This document shows, piece by piece, positions 19,471 to 27,871 of a stretch of DNA of 64,000 bases (position 1 is its first letter; every line of letters begins with the position of its first letter). Position numbers and translations under genes: made by a program. Origin of the DNA: Pseudomonadota bacterium (GTDB taxonomy: Bacteria; Desulfobacterota; Desulfovibrionia; Desulfovibrionales; Desulfovibrionaceae). The stretch is taken from contig JAEWQB010000004.1 in the NCBI GenBank assembly GCA_023460395.1, positions 1 through 64,000 on the forward strand. Direction: 5' to 3'. Under the pieces are notes generated by a model. It was given only the letters and a program-made list of their open reading frames with translations. It did not search any database and had not been told where the DNA came from.

Positions 19471-20736
19471 ATGACCACAACACCACGCTCCACCGCGTTC
19501 CCTGCTCCGGCGGTTTCCGGCACCCCGTCCCTCTCCGGCGCGTCTCCGGTGGCGCAAAGAGTGGACACCCAACCCAGCCGGTTCCCGCAGAACGGGCACG
19601 GCGGCGCGGTGTACCACCTGTCCCGTTCGCTGGGCATAGCACCGGACGCTTTTTTAGATTTTTCCAGCAATGCCAACTCGCTCTGCGACGACCTTACCCA
19701 CACGATCCTCAGTAAATTGACAGTCCCGTACCGCCATTACCCGGACTCGGCCTGTGCGGCGTTACGCGAACACCTTGCCGCTCACGAAGGCGTCTCCCCC
19801 GACTGCATTTTGCCGGGAAACGGCTCCTCCGAAAACATCCATCTGGCTATCCAGCAACTACGCCCGCGCCACGCGATAATTCTGGCCCCCATTTTTTCCG
19901 AATACGTCCGGGCCTGCCAGATTTTCGGTACCCGTGTGACGCTGGTTCCCTGTTCACCGGAACACGGCTTTTCCTGCACGGAAACGGAATTGTCCCTGCT
20001 GGCGAATACTGACGCGGATATGGCTATTCTGTGCTCTCCCAACAACCCCGCCTGTGTCACGTATACCAATATTGCCGCTATCTTGAACCGACTACGTGTC
20101 AAAACAGCGCTTATTGACACCACGTACAGTGAATTCCTCTGGGGACAGGCGGATTACGCGGGCAGCCGTTTTTCCGCGCTTGCCGCCATGGCCCGGTCCG
20201 GCACAGACATCGTGGCAGTGCAAAGCTTCACCAAATTTTTCTACTGCACCGGGGTGCGGCTGGGCTACTCTGTGGCAACCCCGGAAGTGACCGCGCGGCT
20301 GGAACAGGGCAAAATTCCATGGAGCGTCTCCACGTTCGCGGAACAAGCGGGAATAGCGTTCTTGCAACATATATCTCTCTACCGGGAACGCCTGCCTGCG
20401 TTGCGTCAGGAACGCGCCGCCTTTGCTCACGCACTGCGGACCGCGAAAACGGGCGAGGGCGAGGGCTTGCCGCTCTTCAAAAAAGAAACCATATTCGAGG
20501 GTGTTAATTTCGTCATCGCGCAACTTTTCCGGCCTGCCGATGCCGCCGCGCTGCAAGACCACCTCACCCACCACGGCCTGCTCGTGCGCGTATGCGACTC
20601 CATTCCCGGCATGCCCGTAGGATTTCTGCGCATGCAGGTACGAGAACGGCGAGCGTGGGAACATCTTATACAGACGATGGCAACATTTTCCCGTCCCTGC
20701 CCGACCCGCCCGACCGGCCTGACCTCTGACGTGTAA
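19471..20736 (+). CDS. cobD: Threonine-phosphate decarboxylase-like PLP enzyme (CobD family)
   Basis: CobD decarboxylates L-threonine O-3-phosphate to aminopropanol phosphate, the linker of the cobalamin nucleotide loop. The protein (421 residues from ATG 19471) starts its conserved part with QNGHGGAVYHL and LDFSSNANSL, the typical CobD opening, has CSPNNPACVTYT, and places the PLP lysine at about 255 in SFTKFFYCTGVRLGY. The first 35 residues are low-complexity and not conserved-looking, and no good ribosome site precedes the ATG, so the true start is uncertain; an open frame reaches back into the glycosyltransferase gene. It is distant from the cbi genes at the right end. Histidinol-phosphate aminotransferase is a related alternative, but the N-terminal motif favours CobD. 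Confidence 0.85.
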   Translation: MTTTPRSTAFPAPAVSGTPSLSGASPVAQRVDTQPSRFPQNGHGGAVYHLSRSLGIAPDAFLDFSSNANSLCDDLTHTILSKLTVPYRHYPDSACAALREHLAAHEGVSPDCILPGNGSSENIHLAIQQLRPRHAIILAPIFSEYVRACQIFGTRVTLVPCSPEHGFSCTETELSLLANTDADMAILCSPNNPACVTYTNIAAILNRLRVKTALIDTTYSEFLWGQADYAGSRFSALAAMARSGTDIVAVQSFTKFFYCTGVRLGYSVATPEVTARLEQGKIPWSVSTFAEQAGIAFLQHISLYRERLPALRQERAAFAHALRTAKTGEGEGLPLFKKETIFEGVNFVIAQLFRPADAAALQDHLTHHGLLVRVCDSIPGMPVGFLRMQVRERRAWEHLIQTMATFSRPCPTRPTGLTSDV

Positions 20737-21051
20737 CCCACGCTCCCCGCGCCTGCCCACTGGCGCGTACCCCGCCGCCCCTTCCTCTCATGAGGGGAAA
20801 ACAGCCAACGCATTGCGCATACCCAGCTATCCCCGGAGTGGGCAAACACGTTTGCACAGCCTGCCGTGTCCAAACTCCCGACATATTTTTTCCAATATTT
20901 CCCAACATCTTTACACTGTGTCAAAGAGCATGACAGCTCTGGCGTATACTCCGGTGCACTCTTTTTTTTAACCGTGGTATTTCACCGCATTAAGAGAAAG
21001 ACGTCTGGCATGTTTTTTGTTTTGCTCTGAAAAACGACCAAGGGGGAAGCA
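20737..21051. other. Intergenic region upstream of the receiver/kinase cluster
   Basis: No gene is seen in these 315 bases. The right half is AT-richer and should contain the promoter of the receiver gene at 21052. Two sequences resemble a -24/-12 promoter (near 20759 and 20838), but one has a poor -12 element and the other has the wrong spacing. Confidence 0.4.
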
Positions 21052-21462
21052 ATGCATCCGATAACAGTACTCCTTGTAGACGATGAGCGGGACTATCTGG
21101 ATCTCTCAGCAAAACGCCTTTCCCTCCGGGGATTCGCAGTCTCCGTGGCTTCAAGCGGACACGACGCGCTGGAACTCGCCCGGCGGCGGGCGTTCGACGT
21201 GGCGGTGCTGGATGTGAAGATGCCCGGCATGGACGGCTTGGAATGCCTGAGGCAACTAAGACAACTCCACCCCCACATGCAGGCCATACTCCTCACCGGT
21301 CACGCCGACCTTTCCGAAACCTCACAGGGGTTCGCTCTTGGCGCGTTTGAATACCTCATAAAACCAGTGCATATCGACGAACTTGTCGAATCGCTCCTGA
21401 ATGCCTGCTCCTGTGGAAAACAGACCTGTCCGCCCCATGCGAACGAACACGATAGGGGGTAG
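21052..21462 (+). CDS. Stand-alone receiver (CheY-like) protein 1
   Basis: A 136-residue single-domain response regulator. All phosphorylation residues are present: acidic pair Asp10/Asp11, acceptor Asp54 (VLDVKMPGMDG), Thr82 and Lys104. No output domain follows, only a short Cys-containing tail (CSCGKQTC). ATG 21052 is preceded by GGGGGAAGC. It lies 3 bases before the PEP-synthase-like gene, so the two are certainly co-transcribed. In this cluster it is the first of three such receivers, all of which share the segment KRLSLRGFAV or a close variant, suggesting they arose by duplication. It is probably phosphorylated by one of the two kinases downstream; its output partner is unknown. Confidence 0.93.
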   Translation: MHPITVLLVDDERDYLDLSAKRLSLRGFAVSVASSGHDALELARRRAFDVAVLDVKMPGMDGLECLRQLRQLHPHMQAILLTGHADLSETSQGFALGAFEYLIKPVHIDELVESLLNACSCGKQTCPPHANEHDRG

Positions 21463-21465
21463 GAA

Positions 21466-24201
21466 ATGATGGGCCGCCGCCTTCTCGCCCGTCTGACCGC
21501 TCTGTGGGGCGACAAAAACGCCTCTGCCGCAAGCCAAGAGGTTGCGGACCGGTTGCGCGCACGCCACCGCCGCCGGTGCAACGACTTCCGCCTGCTCATC
21601 CGCGCCAATAACAAAGCACTGGAAGGCATGGCTGAAATAGAAGAGGTGCTGCGCGGCACCACCCCGTTCGGCATGTCGTTTGTACGGGGACATTGCGTGC
21701 GGGTAGTCTCCGCAGTGCGCCAGATAGTCCAACGCATCAACGCGTTATCGGAAAATAGCCATACGGTACTGGACCAGCGATTAGACGCCATCAGCGCTTC
21801 CATAGAAAGCGCACTCGCCCCGCAACACGCCACCACGCGCAAGGCACCCCCGCTACCCCGGATTCCACACGTTCTTCCTCTGGACGAGGTTACAAACGCC
21901 CATGCTGACGAGGTCGGCCCCAAAGCGCTTAACCTGTGTCTTGCCGCGCGGGGAACAGGACTGACCACTCCCAAAGGGTTTGTTGCCACTGCCAGCGCGT
22001 ATCGGCTATTTATGAATCACGAGGCTCTGCGCGATGAGGTGCAGCGCCTGACACAGATTGTGGACACCAATGATCTGGAAGGTCTTGCCAGCCTCAGCCG
22101 CCGTATCCGAGATTCCATTCTGCGCACGCCTCTACCGCCCTCGCTGCACGAGGCACTGACCTCCGCATGCGCCGCCATTCCGAACGACAACGGAGCTCTG
22201 CGTCTTGCCGTGCGCAGCAGTGCCTTAGGGGAAGACCTGCCCGGCCTTACCGCCGCCGGGCAATACCGCACGTTGCTTGATGTGCTCCCGGAAAACAGCG
22301 TTTCCGCCTACCGCGAAGTGGTTGCCAGCAAATATGACGTTCCCGCGCTGGCGTACCGCTTCAACCGGGGGATACGCGACGAAGATGTTGATATGTGCGT
22401 GGCCTTCATGCCCATGGTGAATGCCGCCGCAGGGGGCGTGGCATATAGCCGGAATCCAGCCTATATATCGTCGCCCCGTCTGCTCGTCAGCGCCGTCTCC
22501 GGCTCTCCCTCGGCAGTTGTGGATGGCACCCGCGACAGCGCGTTATACGAAGCGGAACGCACAACAGGTGCCTCTGACCACGCCCCGATACGTTTGCTCA
22601 CCAATCCGCATGGCGAAACACCGCTAACTCCCGAACAGGCACTTGCCGTAGCAGCCATGGCGGACACCCTCGAACTGTTTTTCGGTTGCCCACAGGATGT
22701 GGAATGGGCACTGGATACCTCCGGCGCACTTATTTTGCTCCAAAGCAGGCCGCTCCATGGAGTGTCCGAACCTGAGCTCCCACGTGACCAACCCGGCGGG
22801 GACACCGCACTCCAGCCCTTCCCCCTGCATGCGCCTGCCCGCCAAGGGCTTCCGCCCCCGCTACTCCACGGAGGCATAACCGCCTCTCCCGGTACGGCCC
22901 ATGGCCCCGCGCACCTTCTCCGCAGCAGCGAAGACGCCTATGCGTGTCCCCACGGGGCTATTGCCGTGGTGGTGCAATCGCTCCCACGCTGGGCCCCCGT
23001 CATGAACCGGGTGGCAGGTCTTATCGCCGAACGGGGCAGCGCCACGGGACACCTTGCCAGCGTGGCGCGTGAATTCGGCATTCCCGCGCTGTTCGGTGTG
23101 GAAAACGCAGTAACCATTCTCGCGAACTGGGGACAAGAACAACGCTCCGCGCCAACTCCGGGCGCAGAGAGGAAAGAACACCGGGAAAACCAGCAAACGG
23201 CGCAGGAAATAACCGTTGATGCGGACAACTGCCGCGTGTACGCGGGCGCCCATGTCGCTCTTTCTGGCACCACCGCGCCACCCCGGCGAAATCTCATGCA
23301 GGGCAGCCCCGTACACACCGCGTTACGCGCCGCTGCTGACCATATCCTGCCCCTGACGCTATTGGACCCCACGGCGGACTCGTTCCGACCAGCCAATTGC
23401 CAAACGCTGCACGACATTACACGATTCTGCCACGAAAAAGCCGTGGAAGAACTCTTCCGCGAGGACGCCGCACTGCCGCGCGAGCGTCTCAGTCGCCAGC
23501 TATACGTTGACCGCCCCATGCAATACCGCGTGGTGGATCTGGATGACGGCATCATCTCCCCGCCACAACTGGCTGACGCCCCCACTCCCCGGTTCGTCCA
23601 ATTGCACGAAATACGCTCTGTTCCCATGCTGGCCCTATGGCACGGCATGACGGCGGTGCCGCTGGAAGCACCTGTGTCTGTGGATACGCGAGGCTTCATG
23701 TCCGTCTTAGCACAGGCCGCCTCAAGCCCGGAACTGGACCCCGCCGCCCATTCTTCGTTCACGCAGCAAAATTTTTTCATGATCGCGTCATCTTTCTGCA
23801 ATCTTCAAGCGAGGTTTGGTTTTCACTTCAGCACAGCGGAAGCACAACTAACCGGAGTACCACAAGAAAACTACGTCACCTTACGTTTCAAAGGGGGAGC
23901 CGCAGACTTGGACCGCAGGCTGCGCAGAGTCCGGTTATTGGGGGAACTGCTGGAGAAGCGGGGATTTCGGGTGGATATATGCGAGGACGCCCTCTTCGGA
24001 CGCATGGAAGGCTTGCCCAACGAAGAGACGGAAGAAGGCGCGGCTCTGGTGGGTTTTTGCATCATGCACAGCCGCCAGTTGGACATGGTAATGGGCAACA
24101 GCGCTAAGGTAGCCGAATGGCGCGACAGGCTGGACAAAGGCATGGAAACCGTGACCCGCACCCTTACCGAAGCACGCCCGCTTTTCTCCGCCGGTACATA
24201 A
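21466..24201 (+). CDS. PEP synthase-like protein lacking the PEP/pyruvate barrel, paralog 1
   Basis: A 911-residue protein. Residues 1-125 are a helical domain of unknown type. Residues about 140-430 are the ATP-grasp (PPDK_N) domain of PEP synthase and pyruvate phosphate dikinase, with Lys153 (VGPKALNL), Arg250 (AVRSSALGED) and the terminal QDVEWALDTSG/LLQSRP. Residues about 490-560 are the phosphohistidine swivel domain with His529 in GSATGHLASVAREFGIPAL. The catalytic C-terminal barrel that binds PEP or pyruvate is missing; instead about 300 residues of unknown fold contain NCQTLHDITRFCHE (644-657) and HSRQLDMVM near the end. It may move phosphate from ATP to the swivel histidine and then to an unknown acceptor. 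Co-transcribed with receiver 1 and the kinase downstream (10-base gap). A paralog is encoded at 27866-30550. Confidence 0.88.
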   Translation: MMGRRLLARLTALWGDKNASAASQEVADRLRARHRRRCNDFRLLIRANNKALEGMAEIEEVLRGTTPFGMSFVRGHCVRVVSAVRQIVQRINALSENSHTVLDQRLDAISASIESALAPQHATTRKAPPLPRIPHVLPLDEVTNAHADEVGPKALNLCLAARGTGLTTPKGFVATASAYRLFMNHEALRDEVQRLTQIVDTNDLEGLASLSRRIRDSILRTPLPPSLHEALTSACAAIPNDNGALRLAVRSSALGEDLPGLTAAGQYRTLLDVLPENSVSAYREVVASKYDVPALAYRFNRGIRDEDVDMCVAFMPMVNAAAGGVAYSRNPAYISSPRLLVSAVSGSPSAVVDGTRDSALYEAERTTGASDHAPIRLLTNPHGETPLTPEQALAVAAMADTLELFFGCPQDVEWALDTSGALILLQSRPLHGVSEPELPRDQPGGDTALQPFPLHAPARQGLPPPLLHGGITASPGTAHGPAHLLRSSEDAYACPHGAIAVVVQSLPRWAPVMNRVAGLIAERGSATGHLASVAREFGIPALFGVENAVTILANWGQEQRSAPTPGAERKEHRENQQTAQEITVDADNCRVYAGAHVALSGTTAPPRRNLMQGSPVHTALRAAADHILPLTLLDPTADSFRPANCQTLHDITRFCHEKAVEELFREDAALPRERLSRQLYVDRPMQYRVVDLDDGIISPPQLADAPTPRFVQLHEIRSVPMLALWHGMTAVPLEAPVSVDTRGFMSVLAQAASSPELDPAAHSSFTQQNFFMIASSFCNLQARFGFHFSTAEAQLTGVPQENYVTLRFKGGAADLDRRLRRVRLLGELLEKRGFRVDICEDALFGRMEGLPNEETEEGAALVGFCIMHSRQLDMVMGNSAKVAEWRDRLDKGMETVTRTLTEARPLFSAGT

Positions 24202-24211
24202 CGGAGCCGCT

Positions 24212-25876
24212 ATGACAGAAGCCAGATACTCCCGATTACTCGGACGCATTGTGGGTATGTCGCTAGCCTTTGCGCTCATCCCCTTGCTTGCGTTGGCGGG
24301 CTTCATCTACGTGCAGTTTTCCGAAACCTATGCCACTCGTGTGGCGGAAAATCTTCGTACCACCGTAGAAAACAAGCGCATGGCGATTGATCTCTTTCTG
24401 GAAGAAAAACGCTCCACACTCCGCACCGTCGCCCGCATCCATACCTTTGAAACGCTCATCTCCCCCGGCTATTTGCAAACGGTATTTCGTGAAATGGCAG
24501 CGGTCCCCAATGCCTCCTTCGTCGACTTGGGCATTATTGACGCAAGCGGGCGACAGGTGGCCTATGAAGGCCCGTACAACTTGCTGGGGGCCAATTATAG
24601 CGATGCGGAATGGTTTCACGAAGTTCTGCTCCGCGGAGTGCATGTGAGCCAAGTCTTCATGGGCTTGCGCCGTTTTCCGCACTTTGTCATCGCCATACGG
24701 CGCGACGAAGGGGAGCACCGCTGGATACTGCGCGCTACCGTAGATATGGATGTTTTCAACGCGCTGGTTCAAAACGTCCAGCGGGGGGAATATGGCGATG
24801 CCTTTCTTGTGAACGACAAGCAGGAGTTGCAAACGGCGTCCCGCTTCAGCGGCGGCCCGCTCACCCTTGCTCCCATTCCCGTTATTGAACGCTTTCAAGG
24901 CATCCGCACAAAGGATTGGTCGCTGCGGGGCCGCCCCTGCATAGCGGGAATGGTCTGGTTGAAAAACGCGCCGTGGTTGCTGGTCATCACCGATGATGTG
25001 GCGGAGGAAATGAGTCCCCTGCTAACCACCAAGACGGATGTGCTGCTGCTGACCGCACTGGGAATTATCTTCATCATACTGGGAACAATTGCCACCGCCC
25101 ATACTCTGGTTTCCCGCATCCGCGCCGCCGACAGAGAAGCGGCACGACTGGATGCCTCGCTGCTCCATCAGAGTAAAATGGCGGCCCTAGGCAAAATGGC
25201 GGCGGGAGTGGCGCACGAACTGAACAACCCCCTCACTCTCATCCGCGAGGCGGCAGGCTGGCTGCACGATCTCTTCTCCCCCCCCGCACCTCCCCCCGAT
25301 CCCAAAGAAATTCGGGAAATTCTCCTTCGCATAGACGGCTACATCGAACGGGCGCGAGGCATCACCCACCGCATGCTGGGATTTGGTCGACGCATGGACC
25401 CCGTTAAAGAACACGTTAACATCAACGCGCTAGTGGAAGAAACCGTCGCGTTTCTGGAAAACGAAGCCATGCACCGCAGTATCCGTATAGAAAAAGAATA
25501 CGCCTCTGACCTGCCCCCCGTCAGCATTGATCCTTCGCAGGTGCAGCAGGTTATTTTGAATCTTGTGGACAACGCCATAGACGCCGTGGGGCACAACGGA
25601 ACCATCCGCCTTCGCACCCACATGGCGGCCCCAGAAGGGAGCGGCGGCACCGGGGGCTTCGCACAGGTGGACGTGGAAGATTCCGGTCCCGGCATTCCCC
25701 CCCAGATTATTGACAAAATATTTGATCCATTTTTCACCACTAAGGCCGCAGGGGAAGGAACAGGGTTAGGCTTGGGCATTTCCTACGGCATTGTGGAAAA
25801 GCTGGGGGGCACTATTCGCGTTAGCAGCGATCCGGCAACTGGTACGATTTTCTCCGTAAGGCTGCCGCTGGCCTAG
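24212..25876 (+). CDS. Membrane sensor histidine kinase with periplasmic Cache-like domain
   Basis: A 554-residue kinase. A membrane helix at about 12-34, a periplasmic domain of about 235 residues with Cache-type features (NASFVDLGIIDASGRQVAYEGP), and a second helix at about 273-299 frame the sensor. The kinase core follows: the phosphoaccepting His335 in AGVAHELNNPLT, the N box LNLVDNAIDAVG, and the G boxes DSGPGIPPQIIDKIFDPFF and GTGLGLGISYG. ATG 24212 has GGAG upstream. It lies between PEP-like paralog 1 and receiver 2 in a compact run. The sensory ligand is unknown; dCache domains usually bind small organic molecules in the periplasm. It is the probable phosphodonor for receivers in this cluster. 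Confidence 0.93.
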   Translation: MTEARYSRLLGRIVGMSLAFALIPLLALAGFIYVQFSETYATRVAENLRTTVENKRMAIDLFLEEKRSTLRTVARIHTFETLISPGYLQTVFREMAAVPNASFVDLGIIDASGRQVAYEGPYNLLGANYSDAEWFHEVLLRGVHVSQVFMGLRRFPHFVIAIRRDEGEHRWILRATVDMDVFNALVQNVQRGEYGDAFLVNDKQELQTASRFSGGPLTLAPIPVIERFQGIRTKDWSLRGRPCIAGMVWLKNAPWLLVITDDVAEEMSPLLTTKTDVLLLTALGIIFIILGTIATAHTLVSRIRAADREAARLDASLLHQSKMAALGKMAAGVAHELNNPLTLIREAAGWLHDLFSPPAPPPDPKEIREILLRIDGYIERARGITHRMLGFGRRMDPVKEHVNINALVEETVAFLENEAMHRSIRIEKEYASDLPPVSIDPSQVQQVILNLVDNAIDAVGHNGTIRLRTHMAAPEGSGGTGGFAQVDVEDSGPGIPPQIIDKIFDPFFTTKAAGEGTGLGLGISYGIVEKLGGTIRVSSDPATGTIFSVRLPLA

Positions 25877-25915
25877 CCTGCGCAAATAGCGGAAAGTAAC
25901 CTTCGGGAGGTGCGC

Positions 25916-26320
25916 ATGGACAATACTACACCGCAAGTTCTTGTCGTAGACGATGAAGAAGACTTCCGGCTTTTTTTCGTCAAACGCTTCTCTCTACGCG
26001 GCATGGCAGTGCGGGAGGCTTCCGACGGCGTAAGCGCGCTGGACAGTGTGCGCAATCACTCTGTGGATGTGGTGGTTCTGGACCTGAAAATGCCCGGAAT
26101 GGACGGCATGGAAACGCTTATCCAACTCAAGCGGCTGGCCCCCACGGTGGAAGTAATTTTGCTTACAGGGCACGGTTCTGTGGAATCGGGCGTGCAGGCT
26201 ATGAAATACGGCGCGTATGACTACGCCATGAAGCCCTATAGCATAGACGAACTGGCAGCCAGCATCCGAAGCGCGTTTGAACGGCGCAAGCTGCATTTAC
26301 GGGGGCTTCGTTGCCAATAG
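25916..26320 (+). CDS. Stand-alone receiver (CheY-like) protein 2
   Basis: A 134-residue single receiver domain: acidic pair Asp12/Asp13, acceptor Asp56 (VVVLDLKMPGMDG), Thr84 and Lys106 are all in place. ATG 25916 has GGGAGG five bases upstream and is preferred over an in-frame GTG at 25910. It has no output domain. Its 3' end overlaps the TTG start of the soluble kinase by 10 bases, which suggests translational coupling between the two. The sequence KRFSLRGMAVREAS is closely similar to receivers 1 and 3. Confidence 0.93.
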   Translation: MDNTTPQVLVVDDEEDFRLFFVKRFSLRGMAVREASDGVSALDSVRNHSVDVVVLDLKMPGMDGMETLIQLKRLAPTVEVILLTGHGSVESGVQAMKYGAYDYAMKPYSIDELAASIRSAFERRKLHLRGLRCQ

Positions 26321-27444
26321 GCCATAGACAGGACAACCGGAAGAACGCCCGGCAAACCGACAGCCCGAAGCAAGCTGCAAGTGTGCCCCCAAGCGGCTGG
26401 CAGCAATTGCATGTGACGGCGGACACGCCGCTGGGCCTTGTGGAAACCCCGTTGCTCCGCTCCCACAGGCTGGTGGCTCTGGGTGAAGTAGCCATGGGCA
26501 TTGCTCATGAAATAAACACCCCGCTCGGCATCATAGGACAGGAGGTGGAACTGTTGCGCCACATCTTGTGCGCCGCGCTTTCTCCGGCAAAGCAGCCTTC
26601 CGCGCCCTACCCACCGCTCCCGCCTGCCATTGAGGAATCATTAACACAGCTTGACCAACAGGTCCGTCGCTGTAGCGAAGTAGTCCGTAGTTTACTTTCC
26701 CTGACCCGCGGCAATGCCATTATTCCTCAGTCCGTCGATGCCGTTGCCACACTGGACGGCATGGCTCTGCTGCTGGAACGCGAGATGAACAAACACGGCA
26801 TCTGCATTCAGCGTCTCTATCCGCGCGGCGCGCTCCCGGTGGTAACGGACCCGCCTTTGCTGAGACAGGCCGTACTTAACATAATAAACAACGCGGCACA
26901 GGCTATTCGCACAACAGGCAGGGAAGGAAAGATTACCTTGTCCATCGCGCACGGACAGAGCGGGATCATTTCCGGTACGGCAGACACGGAATGGGCGTTT
27001 TCAGTCCGGGACACCGGGTGCGGCATATCCTCCAGCGATTTGGAGTGTATCTTCAATCCTTTTTTTACCACAAAAGGCTGTGAGGACCGGAGCGCGGGAA
27101 AACCATGTTCCCCCGAAGACTCCATTTACCCCGCAGGGACCGGCAGCGCAGTCTCTCTGTCTTCCCCCAACGGCACTGACGGCAGCGTTTTCACTCCCGC
27201 CACCGCGCCTTCGCCGACAGCCACGCAGGACGGCATTACCGGGTCCGGCATGGGGCTTACCATAACCGCGTCCATCGTAGCCCGCCTTGGCGGACGCATG
27301 GAAGTGGCGTCCGCTCTTAATGAAGGAGCACTTTTCACAGTACGCCTCCCCCTCGTCTGCCCCGGTGCCGCGCAGCCCAATAACAGCACAGGCCCCACCC
27401 AGCCGGAGGAACGTCTTTGTGCCGACAACCATGTGAACACATGA
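26311..27444 (+). CDS. Soluble histidine kinase with enlarged ATP lid
   Basis: A 377-residue kinase with no membrane helix and no recognisable sensor. The HisKA segment has His66 in AMGIAHEINTPLG, close to the N-terminus. The ATPase domain has LNIINNAAQAI (N box), VRDTGCGISSSDLECIF (G1), NPFFTTK (F box) and GSGMGLTITASIVARLGG (G2). Between the F box and G2, normally a short ATP lid, lie about 55 residues rich in Ser, Thr, Pro and Gly. The start is TTG 26311, inside the end of receiver 2; a GGGGG run precedes it. An ATG start is not available near the N-terminus. It may take its signal from a partner protein, perhaps the Cache kinase or one of the PEP-like proteins. Confidence 0.88.
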   Translation: MPIGHRQDNRKNARQTDSPKQAASVPPSGWQQLHVTADTPLGLVETPLLRSHRLVALGEVAMGIAHEINTPLGIIGQEVELLRHILCAALSPAKQPSAPYPPLPPAIEESLTQLDQQVRRCSEVVRSLLSLTRGNAIIPQSVDAVATLDGMALLLEREMNKHGICIQRLYPRGALPVVTDPPLLRQAVLNIINNAAQAIRTTGREGKITLSIAHGQSGIISGTADTEWAFSVRDTGCGISSSDLECIFNPFFTTKGCEDRSAGKPCSPEDSIYPAGTGSAVSLSSPNGTDGSVFTPATAPSPTATQDGITGSGMGLTITASIVARLGGRMEVASALNEGALFTVRLPLVCPGAAQPNNSTGPTQPEERLCADNHVNT

Positions 27445-27454
27445 GGAAAAATAT

Positions 27455-27871
27455 ATGCCGCATCATACCATTCGAGTACTGGTTGTAGATGACGAACCGC
27501 GGTTCCGGGAAAACTTAGTCACACTGCTGACACTTCGTGGATTTGCGGTAAACGCTGCGGAAAACGGCGCGCGGGCCTTGGCCCTGCTTGCCGATCACCC
27601 CTTTGATGTCGTGGTGCTGGATATGCGCATGCCTGAATTGGATGGCGGAAAAACCATGCGGGCCATGCAGGCGCTGCCAGCTCCCCCGGCGTGCATTATT
27701 CTCACCGGGCATGCCAGCTTTGAAGAGGCAGTGGAAGGCGTGCGCCACGGAGCGGCGGACTATTTACTCAAGCCCTGCTCCACCGACGAATTGGAAGAAA
27801 GGATTCTGCGAGCCTTTGAGCGCCTCCGCGAACAGCGCGGCGGCGGACCGGGCAACGCGGCGGACCTATGA
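27455..27871 (+). CDS. Stand-alone receiver (CheY-like) protein 3
   Basis: A 138-residue single receiver domain with Asp12/Asp13, acceptor Asp56 (VVVLDMRMPELDG), Thr84 and Lys106. A short Gly/Ala-rich tail follows. It starts 10 bases after the soluble kinase. It is the last plus-strand gene of the run; its final 6 bases overlap the 3' end of the convergent PEP-like paralog 2. No output domain is attached, so it must act through protein contacts. Confidence 0.92.
   Translation: MPHHTIRVLVVDDEPRFRENLVTLLTLRGFAVNAAENGARALALLADHPFDVVVLDMRMPELDGGKTMRAMQALPAPPACIILTGHASFEEAVEGVRHGAADYLLKPCSTDELEERILRAFERLREQRGGGPGNAADL

Noticed and set aside
20837..20856. A sigma-54-like promoter with TGGGCA and TTTGCA elements upstream of receiver 1
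   Set aside because: The spacing between GG and GC is one base too long for a functional -24/-12 promoter.
21008..21030. TGGCAT followed by TTTTGCT before receiver 1
   Set aside because: Fifteen bases separate GG and GC instead of ten.
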